From Adiantum capillus-veneris (Eukaryota; Streptophyta; Polypodiopsida; Polypodiales; Pteridaceae): a stretch of 64,000 nt of DNA. Every line of letters starts with the position of its first letter. The stretch's first letter is position 1. This document shows positions 48,685 to 61,933 of the stretch, piece by piece. The notes beneath the pieces are model-generated. The model searched no databases. It was not told the origin of the DNA and saw only the letters and a list, made by a program, of their open reading frames with translations. The stretch lies in NCBI GenBank assembly GCA_014529385.2, contig CM043959.1, forward strand, positions 64,183,753 to 64,247,752, read 5' to 3'. The translations under genes were made by a program, and so were the position numbers.

Positions 48685-51600
48685 GGTCGAGGGCGGTTTG
48701 CAAATCATCCAGGAGGTGAAGAAAGACCTAGGAATGGTGCTGGACAAAGTAATAGTAGGTTTTGGAGGCAGACGCCCACATGTTATAATTGTGGAGAGTT
48801 GGGTCACATCAGCCCGCAATGTGATAAGCCATCAAGGATGGGGGGAGACATGTATCCATTGCCAAGAATGGTGTTAACTAGGTCAAATGATTATGGCATC
48901 GAAATTAAGGGAGACGAAGGAACTAGTGGACTGACCCAGGAGGAAAAGGGAAAGACAAAAGTGCTAAGTGTAGTCACCTTGGAGAAGGCATCAAAGCTAG
49001 AGGATACATTAGTGATGCCTATTGGGAAGAGGACCACAGAGGATAAGGAAGGAAGAAGTGCCCCAGGTCCTAGTAAGAAGAAAGGAAAGAGCCATGAAGG
49101 CGAGGATGTCAAGGCCAAGAGGAAAAGGAGAGCTCGTCGAAAGTTTCATGTTTCAGATTTTCCACCAGGGGATGGGCAATTAAGCTATGACTTGAGGGAG
49201 GATCTGACGAGCAGGAAGGCAGATGTTACTTTTGGGCAGCTCATAGAGATGGTGCCTAAGCTAAAGCGACAGTGGAAGAGGATGGTTAACCCAATGGAGA
49301 AAGAGCCAGAGAGAGGTTCAGTAAAGGTGTTGGCAATGGATGAGTTACCAGACATTTGTCCAATAGTAGATGTGTGGCATAAAAGGAAAAATTTGGGACA
49401 AGGTTATGTGGATGGCGGAGCCCAAATATGCGTCATAACACACTCATGCGTTGAGAAGATGGGTCTCACAGTGGCTGGGGTGTCAGGCTTCCGGATCAGA
49501 TTGGCAAATCATCAAAAAGTAAAATGCTTGGGTGTTGTAAAGAGCTTAGAAGTGGATGCATATGATGCAAAGGCAGTGGTTGATTTTCATGTGATGCCAG
49601 CAGGGTTGGGAGCATATCCTATTATACTGGGCAGACCATGGTTACGTGCAGTGGGAGCTGTTCAAGATTGGCGACATGGTACGATTAGCCTCTATGGAAA
49701 GACAGGTACCAAGAAGCTTTATAATATGGACACAAGGAAACGATTAGAGGAGCTTTATGAAGATGAGGATGAGTCTAGTGATGAAGACTCTTCCACGGTG
49801 ACAGATGAGGACAGTGATAGCACTACCAGCAGTGATGAGGATGCTGATGTTGCATTTCTTTTGATGGACAAAGAAATCCAGGAGATTGGTTTAGTTGCAT
49901 TTGTGAATGAGGTTGAAGATGAAAGTGAAGGGCCTTATGAAGTGATTGAAGAGCTGATGCAAACCAAGGTTGAGTTGTCAAAGAAGCAGGAATTAATGAC
50001 ACAAATGATTAGTGGAGACCTCTCAGCTATGGAGAAGGATATATTTTTGCATATGCTGGCTAGTTTTCCTGATTTGTTCATTACTTCATATGAAGAGATC
50101 AGAGGGTTCAAGGGTGAAGAGATGCATATAGAGCTGAAAGAAGGTGCTAAGCCAGTGCGGCAAAGGCTAAGAAGGATGGGTCAAGAGCAAATGGAAGCCT
50201 TGCGGGTAGAGGTGGACAAGTTATTGAAGGCAGGGTTCATAGTCCCTGTGGAGACCACAGAATGGGTGAGTCCAGTTGTAGTCAGTCCAAAGAAGGATGG
50301 GAAGTGGAGAATTTGTGTGGATTTTAAACCCTTAAACGCAGCCACTAAGAAGAACCCATATCCTCTTCCATTCATCGATCAGATCTTGGATTCAGTGGCA
50401 GGTTATGAGAGGTACAGTGTGTGTGATGGTTTTTCAGGCTATTTTCAATTGAAGATTGCTCTTAAAGACCGCACAAAGACCACTTTTATTACGCCATGGG
50501 GCTGCTATTGCTACACAGTATTGCCATTTGGGTTGTCAAATGGACCTTCCTTCTATCAAGAGAGAGCGAATTGGGTGTTGGAACCATTCATTGGTAGTTG
50601 TGTTAAAGCTTTTATGGATGACTTCTGTGTTTATAGCAGTAGGGTTGAACACCATGAGAAGCTGCAGATGGTATTGGCTCGATATGATGAATGTGGAGGA
50701 CAACTAAATCCAAAGAAATGTCATCTAGCACAGCCAAGGGTGAAGTTATTGGGCCATATGGTGTCAGAAAATGGCATTGAGGCTGATCCAGACAAGGTTA
50801 AGTCTATTATTCTTCTTCCATCACCTACGAGTACGAAGCAATTGGCAACCTTTATACACAAAGTGAAGTACATGGCAAGGTTTATTCCATTGTCGTCTCA
50901 GATTCTTTATCCATTACAACAAGTGGCAAAGCATGATCCATTGCAATGGGATGACAAGTGTGAAGAAGTGTTTCAAGAGGTGAAAGAGGTGTTAGGGGGG
51001 TTGTCAGCCCTGCAGGCTCCTGATTGGGAGAAAGTTTTTTATGTAAATCCATCAGTAGGGGATGATGCCATTGGAGCCATGCTATTGCAAAAGGGGAAGG
51101 GCAGCCATTATATGAGGCCAGTGTATTGTGCAAGCCGAGTGAAGTTGGTAGCGGAGAGAAAGTTATCGGAAGTAGAGCTAGTGATGGCCAGTGTAATATT
51201 TGCTTGTCGACGATTTCGTCATTACTTGCTACCACGGCCTTTTGTTTTCTTGACGAGTTATGCCTTTTTGCCACAGTTAATTAATGGTATTAACCTGTCA
51301 AATGTGGTGAAGAAATGGGTAATTGAGCTGCAAGATTTTGAGTTCTCTTTTCTAGTGGAAGATAGTACAAGGGCTACCCTAGCTGATTTGTTGACCTACA
51401 AGGAGAATCCCCTTATTGTTAAGGAAGAGGTGGTGAGAAAGGTAGTTGAAGAAGTGCCACATATCAGCAATGCACATGTGTTGTTCTTTGATGGTTCATA
51501 CAGAAAGAGCCACGATGCAGCTTCAGGGGGTATAGCACTTTATGATCCAGAGGGGAAGCTAGTATGCAAGAGAGGGTTCAAATTGGATGCTCATAGTAAC

Positions 51601-53268
51601 AATGAGGCTGAATATGCTACATTGGAAGCCGGATTACACATTTGTTTGAAGCATGGGGTTCGAAGGTTGATCATAAAAGGTGATGCCTTGTTAGTGGTGA
51701 AGCAAGTGCTGGGTGTGTGGAAGAGCAAGAACACCTCATTGAAGGAAATGTGCTTCAGAATTAAAGGCCTGTTAAAAAAGTTTGAAGCATGGAGTATCAG
51801 ACACATTGAACGTTCTCTAAATGGAGAGGCACATGAAGCAACTCAAGGCATGATTGGGGAGCTATTTGTGTTGAGGACCACTTTACCTCTTTATCATGGC
51901 CGGGAAAGTTTGGCTCAAGAAGAGGAGTTTTTACTAACAGGAATCATTCCAAAGGAGATTCAGAAGTCTAAGAAGTATGGCTTTGTGCGTAGAGCATACA
52001 GGTACAAATTGATTGGTGATGTCTTATACATGAAAGGGGCTGATCTCGTGTTGAGACGTGTACCTTGGCGGGAGGAGCTTTACAGAGTGTTGGAAGAGAA
52101 TCACGAAGGCGCATGTGGTGGCCATTTTGCTCTAAAGATCACCTTGCATAAGATTTTGCAAGAGGGGTATGTATGGCCTAGTTTGCACAAGGATGTTCAC
52201 CATTGGTGTAGGTCTTGCAATAGGTGTCAAGCATTTGGGAAGAGAGTGTTGAAGCCAGAGCTACGAAAAACCATTATGGCGTTTGATGTGTTTGAAAAGT
52301 GGGGAATTGATGCAATAGGCCCGTTACCTATCACAAGCAGGGGCAAAAGCTATATTTTGACGGCAGTGGACTATCTTTCTAGATGGGCAGAGGCTATAGC
52401 AGTAAAACAGATCACTGCAAAGGATGTGGCAAAATTTGTGTATGATGAAATATGTTGCAAGTTTGGGGTGCCATTAGAGCTACTTTCAGATAAGGGGCCA
52501 GGATTTAGAGCTAAACTGCTAGACTTCTTATGCACAAAGATGAAGATTAAGCATCAGCATACCACTCCTTATTACCCACAGTGTAATGGCTTAAATGAAA
52601 GATTCAATGGTGAGTTGGTACAAATTCTTTCTAAAGTGACAGAGCACCAAGGAAAGAATTGGGATTTGGAATCGCCTAGTGCATTATGGGCTTACCGTAC
52701 TTCGGTGAAGACAAGTACAGGGTTTACTCCATTTCATTTGGTGTATGGAAAGGAAGCACTATTGCCTGTGGAGGTAGAATTGCCTGCAGTCAAGATGTTA
52801 GAGAAGTTGCTTGGGCCGCCTAGTGATGCATTTAAAGAGAGTCTCTTGCAGTTACAAGAGGTCCAGTTGGATAGGATGAGCGCATTGGAGCATTATGGGC
52901 AGATGCAGGATAAGGCTTTGGCAAAGATAAATGAAAAGGTTAAAAGTAAGGGTATCAAGAAACATGACTTGGTTTTGCGCTACAACAGCAAACTGGACAA
53001 CACCTTCCAAAAGAAGTTTCAAATTAAGTGGGAAGGCCCTTTCAAGGTAGTGGAGTGTTTTCCAAATGGCACATATCAGCTGGCTAACCTGGATGGTGTT
53101 TTACATACGTCAAGGGTAAATGGATTGCGTCTTAAGTTGTATCATGCCAGGTTGATGATGGTGGAGCAAGATGGGTTTTCTGAAGAGCGAGTGATGTCTG
53201 TGAGGGATAAGGAGACTTGTGATGTGGCGAGTCTCATATCTCTCTTTGCTGCTGCTGATCATGAATGA
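48685..53268 (+). CDS. pol: Ty3 pol: zinc knuckle, protease, RT, RNase H, second RNase H, integrase
   Basis: The frame is open for 1,527 codons from just after the gag UGA; the first ATG is at 48799. CYNCGELGHISPQC is the nucleocapsid knuckle. Protease follows with YVDGGAQICVI (DGG instead of DTG or DSG, as in some plant Ty3 lineages) and IILGRPWL. Reverse transcriptase shows WRICVDFKPLN, VLPFGLSNGPSFYQ and catalytic AFMDDFCVYS. RNase H has lost clear catalytic spacing, while a second RNase H (FFDGSYRKS, NNEAEYATLEAGL, KGDALLVV) of the RVT_3 type marks a Tat-like element. Integrase has H2C2 (HEGACGGHF, CRSCNRC), GIDAIG, LSDKGPGF and NGLNERFN. All key motifs are present; only the gag UGA would limit expression. 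Confidence 0.95.
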   Translation, partial: GRGRFANHPGGEERPRNGAGQSNSRFWRQTPTCYNCGELGHISPQCDKPSRMGGDMYPLPRMVLTRSNDYGIEIKGDEGTSGLTQEEKGKTKVLSVVTLEKASKLEDTLVMPIGKRTTEDKEGRSAPGPSKKKGKSHEGEDVKAKRKRRARRKFHVSDFPPGDGQLSYDLREDLTSRKADVTFGQLIEMVPKLKRQWKRMVNPMEKEPERGSVKVLAMDELPDICPIVDVWHKRKNLGQGYVDGGAQICVITHSCVEKMGLTVAGVSGFRIRLANHQKVKCLGVVKSLEVDAYDAKAVVDFHVMPAGLGAYPIILGRPWLRAVGAVQDWRHGTISLYGKTGTKKLYNMDTRKRLEELYEDEDESSDEDSSTVTDEDSDSTTSSDEDADVAFLLMDKEIQEIGLVAFVNEVEDESEGPYEVIEELMQTKVELSKKQELMTQMISGDLSAMEKDIFLHMLASFPDLFITSYEEIRGFKGEEMHIELKEGAKPVRQRLRRMGQEQMEALRVEVDKLLKAGFIVPVETTEWVSPVVVSPKKDGKWRICVDFKPLNAATKKNPYPLPFIDQILDSVAGYERYSVCDGFSGYFQLKIALKDRTKTTFITPWGCYCYTVLPFGLSNGPSFYQERANWVLEPFIGSCVKAFMDDFCVYSSRVEHHEKLQMVLARYDECGGQLNPKKCHLAQPRVKLLGHMVSENGIEADPDKVKSIILLPSPTSTKQLATFIHKVKYMARFIPLSSQILYPLQQVAKHDPLQWDDKCEEVFQEVKEVLGGLSALQAPDWEKVFYVNPSVGDDAIGAMLLQKGKGSHYMRPVYCASRVKLVAERKLSEVELVMASVIFACRRFRHYLLPRPFVFLTSYAFLPQLINGINLSNVVKKWVIELQDFEFSFLVEDSTRATLADLLTYKENPLIVKEEVVRKVVEEVPHISNAHVLFFDGSYRKSHDAASGGIALYDPEGKLVCKRGFKLDAHSNNEAEYATLEAGLHICLKHGVRRLIIKGDALLVVKQVLGVWKSKNTSLKEMCFRIKGLLKKFEAWSIRHIERSLNGEAHEATQGMIGELFVLRTTLPLYHGRESLAQEEEFLLTGIIPKEIQKSKKYGFVRRAYRYKLIGDVLYMKGADLVLRRVPWREELYRVLEENHEGACGGHFALKITLHKILQEGYVWPSLHKDVHHWCRSCNRCQAFGKRVLKPELRKTIMAFDVFEKWGIDAIGPLPITSRGKSYILTAVDYLSRWAEAIAVKQITAKDVAKFVYDEICCKFGVPLELLSDKGPGFRAKLLDFLCTKMKIKHQHTTPYYPQCNGLNERFNGELVQILSKVTEHQGKNWDLESPSALWAYRTSVKTSTGFTPFHLVYGKEALLPVEVELPAVKMLEKLLGPPSDAFKESLLQLQEVQLDRMSALEHYGQMQDKALAKINEKVKSKGIKKHDLVLRYNSKLDNTFQKKFQIKWEGPFKVVECFPNGTYQLANLDGVLHTSRVNGLRLKLYHARLMMVEQDGFSEERVMSVRDKETCDVASLISLFAAADHE

Positions 53269-53271
53269 TCT

Positions 53272-53296
53272 AGCAGGCCAGGGGAGGGGCAAATTA
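53272..53296 (+). other. Polypurine tract of the Ty3 element
   Basis: GGCCAGGGGAGGGGCAAATTA lies between the pol stop and the TG of the 3' LTR, the expected plus-strand primer position. Confidence 0.85.
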
Positions 53297-54520
<1,224 letters not shown>

Positions 54521-54966
54521 ACGTCTAGCATACCTTGGGTCTATGTGTCACACATACACAATGTCTTTATTTTGTATATAGTTACAAATATAGTCTCAAT
54601 TTGTCACATGGTCATATGGCTTGACCGGGTGTGCCATCTTGAGCTATCGATTTTTACCTTTAGTTATTCTAGCTATCCATATGGCTTGATCGGGTCTCTT
54701 GAGCTATCCGTTCTTACCAAATGTGTTTTGTGCCTCTATTTATGATAAAAAGCATTAAAAGATTTTAAGATCGTTAGTTTCTTTTACATGTAGTTACAAA
54801 TTCTATAGTCTCAGTTTCCCACATGGTCATATGGTTTGACCGGGTGTGTTATCTTGCTCTATAGTTTCTTGCTAAGACACGTCTAACATACCTTGGGTCT
54901 ATGTGTCACACATACAATGTCTTTATTTTGTATATAATTACAAATATAGACACGTCTAGCATACCC
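54521..54966. repeat. Tandem repeat that was the target of the Ty3 insertion
   Basis: A unit containing CATGGTCATATGG, TTGACCGGGTGTG, GACACGTCTAGCATACC and ACACATACACAATGTC recurs at 45755-45951, 54521-54640 and 54760-54966. The Ty3 element split one copy. Confidence 0.8.
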
Positions 54967-55374
54967 TGGTGTTTTGCTAGTAGCACACTCTAAACACGAA
55001 AGCATATGGACTGTAATGAATCATGCACCTGGCATTCCATTTGCCAATCTTGGTGACTACATGTCCGTATCTTGTGATGATGACATAGTACGAGCTTTAA
55101 GAGAGGTCTTTTGTGAAGCAAAGGATGTGTGCAAAATACTAGGCATTCACGATATCTCTTAGTGATGTGACACATGGCAAGAGAGAGATCTTGAAGATAT
55201 AATGCTTGTCAATGCAGATGACCAAATTTTGGATTATGGAGATGTTGATGACATTCCTCTTGAGATAGAGGAAGGTGCAAATGAGTTGAGCACATGTGAC
55301 AAACATGACGTGATAGTCGCAGAGTGTGAGTTATGCCATGTGTTTGATGAGATAGTTGATGAAGAGAAAGTTTA
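54967..55374 (+). pseudogene. Unidentified coding-like remnant
   Basis: The frame from 54974 reads HAPGIPFANLGDYMSVSCDD and CEAKDVCKILGIHDIS, stops at 55160, and continues in the same frame with EDIMLVNADDQILDYGDVDD to about 55374. The composition is protein-like and acidic but I recognise no family. The single TAG between the two parts suggests one decayed gene or retroelement protein. Confidence 0.35.
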
Positions 55375-56389
55375 GAGCTAGTTATGTTCTTTTGTAGAGA
55401 TAGATGGCAAGAAAATGTGTAAGAGTACTCTTGTGAGTCAGCTAAATGGAAATCCAACTCTATCTAGCTAAGTGTTTGTATTGTACATGATCGCCTATCG
55501 ATGTGGACATGGCCTTTTGGTAATCGTGTGACTAGACTATGTGATTGGAGGTTTTCTATGTACTATGATATGCAGGTCATACCACCACTTTGAAGTTAGA
55601 TTACTTTGACTCTATTAAAAATGTGTTTGATTTTAATGTGTAAGATAATCCTTAAATCCCATGTGGGAGCCCAAGATGAGGTGGACAATTTTTTTGGAAA
55701 AAGAAATTATGTGATGAAAAACCCATGTGGGAGCCCAAGAAAAGGTTATACTGATTTTTTTTTAGAAAGAGGTCTCCGTACAAAAAGACTCTTGCGAAAT
55801 TTTTAAGATTTATATTTTATGTACAAACTTAAAATTAAATACAGATGGTGCTTTTTTTTATAAAATACATTTTGCTTAAGCATAGACGTGCATTCATATC
55901 ACATATAATTGTTTTTGTTCAAAAAGATTAATCTTTTAATGGGTTGTTTTGTAATGTGTTTTGATTTGATGAGTGAAGTTTTTCATGGTTGTTTAAGAGT
56001 ATGCATTATTTGTTATTTAGAGAATAATCCATTTCATATGTGTGCCTTAAATCCCATGTGGGAAGCCTACTAAGTAGGTGGCTAGTATCATATGTTTTGA
56101 GATTGAGATTTGTATCAGTTTACAAAGCAAACGCTATTTCTTTTTTGACAAATTACATTGAAACGATTGGTTTATTTTAATTTAGTATTCATTATATTTG
56201 TTGCGTTTCATGGTTTGTTCTCTTAACATCTATTGCAAATGAAAACATACTACAATGTACACTTTTGTTCATTTGCAGTTCAACATGTATTTTTGCAAAA
56301 GCATGTGCTTCTAAAATTGTTATGTTACTAGTATACATAAAATAGTGGGTCATTACATTCCATAAAACAGCAACAGATTTTATAAAAGA
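55375..56389. other. AT-rich non-coding spacer
   Basis: CCCATGTGGGAGCCCAAGA occurs at 55658-55676 and 55722-55740, and a variant near 56053. Apart from these short repeats nothing is recognised. Confidence 0.5.
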
Positions 56390-57870
56390 AAAACTGGGCT
56401 ACAACCTGTGCATTTACCTCCTTCACAGCTTTGGCCTCGACACACCTGGTGAGGTAGTCGATGGCTACCAAAACATACTTCTTACCACTTGTAGACTTAG
56501 GGAGTGGACCGATGGCATCCAGACTTCACTTCTCAAAAGAACTCTAAGCAACAATGTCCCCTTATGATTCAGCTATCAAATGCCTCTCTCCCATAGTTTG
56601 GCATTCATGGCAGGTCTTGCACCAATAGTGCACATCCTTCACTATTGAAGGCCACCAAAAACCCGCTCTCAACACTCAAAATAGTACTTGATCTTTCCCT
56701 GGTTTCCTCTCTCCTCATGACATTTCTTTCGCACCAAGTTAATCTTTTCTTTATAGAGCACTCTCCTAAGCACCCCATCTCTACCGTATATCGTTAGGTC
56801 TTCACCTACTAATGTAAATTTGTGAGCTTTCTGAACTATCCTCCTCCTTTGCAGTTTAGACAAACCTTGAGACTGCCCTGTACTCAAAAAATCTTCCACC
56901 TCCTTCAATGAATCCCTAGCTATGTATGTGGCCGGGGCCACATATATGCCTACAACATGTACCTGCACCTTACTGCTTGCTAGCTGGCCTGCCTCTTGGT
57001 TTTGCTTCCTCTTCACATGCTTGAACTGGATTTCCCTAAAGAACTTCAACAAGTTTTTGATGGCAAATAACCAATGCTTTAAGGAATCACTCTTTACCTT
57101 TCATTGGCCTAATAATTGCTTGATGATGAATAACGCATCACCTTTGACCACCAACCCGAAAATTCCGAACTCGATGCATTGATTCAAACCTAGATGGAGG
57201 GCAAGATATTCCGCTTCATTGTTGGTATGGACATCATCTAAATAATAGGCTTTTGAGAAGATTACCTTGCCATGTGGATTGTGTATCACCACACCTCCAC
57301 CTGCTTGCTTTATCACCGTCCTATATGCACCATCAAACCGCATGGTAAAATCACCCACCAAGTCTAGCTCCTCTATGGCTTCATCTCGTACCACTTTTGG
57401 ATATATTGGCAAACCTATGGCCTTGCTGATCAAAATATTGGCCAAATGGGATCGACTCGTATGGTCAATCTTGAATTCAAACTCAAACTCTTGTAACTCT
57501 ATCACCCACTTCATGATCAGCTTCACTGGCGTTAAGTGTAACACCACTTTAGGCAATAGATTGTTAGCCATCAACACATAAAACTTATGCACAATGAGGT
57601 GAACTTTGAACTTATTGCAAGCAAAAACTAGCACAATGACCCATTTCTCTGCTTTAGTGTAAGTCACCTCTCCAGGACTTATCACCCTACTTTCAAAGTA
57701 GATAGGCTTATATCTCCATCCTAACTTTTGCAGTAATATCACCCCAATAGCCACAGTACCTACTACCATTGCCACATAGTGTAATGGAATTGGCCTATTT
57801 AACTTGAAAGTAGCGGAAATTAATGAGAGTACTTTTGAGAAATGACTTTGTGAGCATAGCAGGTGAACAT
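56390..57870 (-). pseudogene. Tat-like Ty3 pol remnant, RNase H to integrase start, minus strand
   Basis: Reading leftward from about 57860, the remnant shows the RNase H region of reverse transcriptase (IGVILLQKLGWRYKPIYFES, TKAEKWVIVLVFACNKF) and the RVT_3-type RNase H (FDGAYRTVIKQAGGGVVIHN, NNEAEYLALHLGL, VVKGDALFIIKQLLGQ). The integrase zinc-finger region (HEERGNQGKIKYYF) and the start of the integrase core in broken frames near 56450-56560 follow. Stops occur at 57099 and several later places. The arrangement matches pol at 48685-53268 and indicates the same broad lineage, but the sequences are well diverged, so it is an old copy. Its LTRs are not recognised nearby. Confidence 0.8.
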
Positions 57871-59342
57871 AATTGAAGATAGCAAAATAATCATAGCAAT
57901 TAGTTAACTTGGCATGAACAATACTTTTGCAAGACAGAGAATTTAGAGAACTTGACAACATTTGAGGACCGTATTTATGTGGAGCCGGTCCCCCCTCCAA
58001 TAGGCATTTGTATTATGATTTCTCCCATTAAGAGAGACTTGTTACCATACAATATTTGTGTTACTTGTGAGCTAGGTGATGCGATGAAGATGGAAAGCTT
58101 CATGTATCACAAGCATAACATAAACTTGAAGAAATATTTAACTATCCCAAGCCTCATTCCCAAGACCTCAAACACCTTCGAAGGTGGAGAGAGCTAGCAG
58201 GGAATGAGGCTAGGAAAGAGGAAGAAGAAACATTTCATAGGAGAAAGAATTAGTTCCTCACTTATCATAACTCTTCTTGCTAGCATACATAATATCATAG
58301 TAATGAAGAAGAAGGAGATAGCAAGCTTAAGCACTCCATAGCCAAGAGTGTTGGTGTAGGCTCTCAACCTCTACTTGCTTGGAGAAGGAGAGGGAGATCT
58401 TGCACTTTGGATAGCACACCACGAGAGTGTTTGTGAGTGCGTGTGGTGAGTATACCCCCTAAGCAACCCCCTAGCTTGCTTGGGTCGATCCCCTCTTGTA
58501 GCTCATGCTTGAAGCTCATTGGACCCCTCCTAGCCAATCACAAGCAGAAGGCATTACAAGCAGCAAGGGTAGCCTTGGGACAAGTGTCCCCCTTTCCTCT
58601 TTGAGATAGAGAACTTGATAAATGAAAAAATCAATTAATTAAATCTCCTAAATTATCATTGGACCCCTTGGGTGGCCAACCAATAGGCTTCATGCACACC
58701 ATGAGGGCAACATGAGAAGGAACTTGACAAGTGTCCCTTCTACTTTCTTTATACCATGCATGCCTAGTATGAGTGTGTGGGTGTTCTCTCTCATCCCCCC
58801 TCATGTAGGGCTCGCCCCCTCCTTGTAGGATTGAATATTTGATTTTTTGATACCTCAAGCCCCTCATGCATAGGCCCAGTTCCCACCACAAGCTTGGCCC
58901 TTGAGCACTTTAAGCCTGGGTTGGGTTCTCACCTCAAGTACAACCCTAGCATCTCAAGCATGTCAAGCACCTCAATCATCAAGCACCTTAAGCATCTCAT
59001 GCACCTCAAGCACCTTAGTCATCAAGCATAACAAGTAGGACAAGCACCTCGAGCTGGGTCGGGTTCCCGTAGCCCTAGCTTACCTAAGGTCAAAGGACTT
59101 TTACACACACTATTGTAGGTCTTCAATGAAGCTAGCCCTAAGGTCTTATGCTCCATTGGTTAGCCTTGCTCTTTGATAGACCATCTCTAATTTGAGCCCC
59201 TTTTCTATTGGCCCCGTGTTGAGATAGATCTATAAGCACATCTCGATATCTTAACCCTTGTTCTCGTTTATTCTCCCACATTAAGTGATCAGTTTAATAT
59301 GAGAAAATCATTTGGGTTGGTTAGATATTAGTTTTTATGACA
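57871..59342 (-). repeat. Non-coding; right part is the 3' LTR of the minus-strand chromovirus
   Basis: On the minus strand TGTCATAAAAAC begins at 59342 immediately after a polypurine tract, so the sequence to the left is LTR. Its far end is not identified; it probably lies near 58200-58400. Short CACCTCAAGCA-like repeats occur at 58930-59050. No coding sequence is supported. Confidence 0.5.
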
Positions 59343-60661
59343 TTACCTCTCTCTTGAAATCATAGTCATCCTCGACTATGAGGTAGAAGAGACAAAGCCT
59401 TAGTCATTAGTCAATTTTACTTAGCGGGTAGAGGATCCCTTTTTACCCTACGACATCTTTCCAAGATGGATGACTAATCCATTTGGTGCTTGGGAGACAT
59501 ATTTGCCGCAAGCATGTCTGCTCTTTAGCCCATTTTATTCTCCCAAAGAAGAGTGACAAATTCTACTTGGTGTTTGAGAGACGTCGTCATCACAAGCATG
59601 ATTCTAAGCTTGTATACTAGTTAAATTTGTGCACAATTAAAAAAAGGACTAGTCTTATAAGACAAAAACATCAGTCAATTAAAAGAAATTTGTATATTTG
59701 CTTACTTTAATGTAGTATTGTAAGCATTGACAAGTTTCATACTATCCTTAAGCTGTATTCATTGCATCCATCTAGCATCTTCAAAAGGATAACTTTTAAG
59801 CTTAATAAGATACCGTCGGATAATCTTACCATGTCATAGTACCTTGTCTTCATGCCGAAGGATAGCTTCAATTTGTAGCACCTCTTCTTAGTCTTCAACT
59901 TCGGGAGGGTCTTCAATAATTGGTTCACTTGGTGGCTCTCCTTTGTAGGGCTTCAGTAGGCTTACATGAAAGGCATTGTGTATGAGCCAATGGTTGGGTA
60001 CCTTCAGTTGATAATCTGTCTCATTGATGGGCTTCAAGATTTGGAAAGGACCATAGTATCTTTTTGCTAGTTTAGCAAGTATCTTTTTGATAGTTTAGCA
60101 TAATACTGTTGATGTCCCGTAGGATTTTTGCCCGTCGTTTGCCTTTATCGAGCCTTAGGAAACTTGAGTCATACCCAATCATTTTGTTTGAACATTAAGG
60201 CTCTTCAGTGCTTATCAGCAGCAGCTTTTTGCCTTTGTTGAGAGATGGATATAGACTCCTTAATCTTTTGAAAAGATTCTTGTAGGTCACGGCTATACTC
60301 ATCAGCGGGCGGCGAAGATCTTCCTATGTACTTTGAGTAGCAAGGGACTTTTAGCTCTTCCCTCAATGATTTTAAAAGGTGATTTTCCCATAGAAGTATG
60401 TACAATATTATTGTAGGCATACTCTATAGGAGGTAAGTACTTTCACCATTGTGAGCGTTGATCTACTTTTGTAACATAAGTCTTTAGTACATCGAGTATC
60501 GTAAGATTGGCTATCTCACTTTGGCCATCCGTTTGTGGGTGATAGGCCGAAGAGAAATTCAATCTTGTTCCTAGATTTTCAAGGAGACCTTTCGAGAAAT
60601 TAATGGTCATTATAGGATCTCTGTCTGTGACACAATGGATGTAGGTAATCCATGGTGTTTG
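59343..60661 (-). pseudogene. Chromovirus integrase and chromodomain remnant, minus strand
   Basis: Leftward from 60661 the frame reads TDRDPIMTINF, then SSAYHPQTDGQSEIAN with the catalytic Glu, and YNNIVHTSMGKSPF in the next frame. After several breaks LRHEDKVL, HGKIIRRYLIKLKSYPFED and ARWM at about 59750-59850 resemble a decayed chromodomain. The polypurine tract is at about 59343-59357 (plus strand TTACCTCTCTCTTG). The Copia element inserted at 60662 cuts the integrase just upstream of TDRDP; the rest should lie beyond the Copia element outside the window. Confidence 0.75.
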
Positions 60662-60853
60662 TGTTGGGGTATAAAGCCCAATGTGGTCGCCCAGGTAAGT
60701 GGGCGGGCCGCCAGGTATGTACACATATTCTTTTGTTAAAACCTAATAAGAACTCACTATGCTCTACACATTACAATAGAGCGAGTTCACCATATCGTCG
60801 TGCTCTTCTTCTCGCACTCTCTCTCACGTCACACTTCCGCTCGTACTCCTTCA
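60662..60853 (+). repeat. 5' LTR of the Copia element, 192 bp
   Basis: Begins TGTTGGGGTATAAAG and ends ACTCCTTCA, two bases before TGGTATCAAAGCTC at 60856-60869. The TATAAAG near its start is a candidate promoter element. The 3' partner is outside the window. Confidence 0.75.
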
Positions 60854-61933
60854 ACTGGTATCAAAGCTCAGATCGAGGCTCGGGGCAGCACTGCACGAGG
60901 CTAGAGTCACCAACTCAGATTGGACTGAAATTCGACAGGCGAAGACACGGCCCCAAATCTCGTGGGAAAGCACGAAGGCCTTGGTGTTGTCAAAATTTCA
61001 TTCTGAGGTCATCTCGGCCACCGTTAGGCTTCGACAAAGGTCTGCGCAGGCCATTTTCAACTACGTGGTCTCGACGGATGTAGATCCGACTCTGCAAATT
61101 TGGGGTTTTTGGCCTACGACTGCAGGTGCTGAGGATATCGACATTCCCAGAGTGTCGATTTGTGGTTGTCTACACATCAAAGGACGGCTCACAGTTCTTG
61201 GAGGAGTTTTACATACAACAATATCTACACACAGACTGTAGGCGACATCCACTAGTTCATCAGGTAGCTTGTGTTTGCTGCTTGATATTCCAGATTTCAT
61301 CCTGACATTGCAGGTACTTCCACATGGGATGTATTGTCAGAGATGATGTATGTCTGTTGAGGGTTTGCTGGCTGTGAGTCACGCAGCAAACAACCGCCGC
61401 AGCGGTTACAGCATCCAGTGGGAAATTTGTGGATGTATGACTTTGTGGGAAGTCTATGTACTGTCAGATTTATTGCAGCCTTTGTTGAGGGTTGAGTGAG
61501 GTTTTATTGAGCTGGGGGATTCTCGAATGTTGAGATCCTTTCGGTGATACAGGTCTTGGAGCGATCCCTCGAGCACCCTTAGATAGGCAGCTAGGATGTA
61601 TTGATTGTGAGTTAGACAGTTGGGATTGCATCTTTGCTTTACTGCCGTTGAGGCATTGTCGCAGTCTATGCTTATAGGACAGTGAGAGACAGTACAGGTG
61701 CAGGACAGGTTTATCCGCAGCTTACAGTGTCAGAGAGACAGTGTTTTTTGAGCTGTTTTTTGGTCTGTTTTTAGTACATCGGAGCCATTTTACAAAGGAG
61801 ACTCTGCCAAAATTTTTGCAGAATGTGAAGCTTCTTGGTTCATTTGACAGGTTGATATTGGTTCAGAGGTCAGTTTACAGGGGAAACTCTGCCGAATTTT
61901 TCCCATAAAAGTAAACTATTGTGAAGTGTAGCT
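60854..61933 (+). other. Primer site and leader of the Copia element
   Basis: TGGTATCAAAGCTC (60856-60869) matches the plant initiator-Met primer site. The rest is an untranslated leader with short internal repeats (AACTCTGCC and similar at 61800-61895) and no supported gene. Confidence 0.75.
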
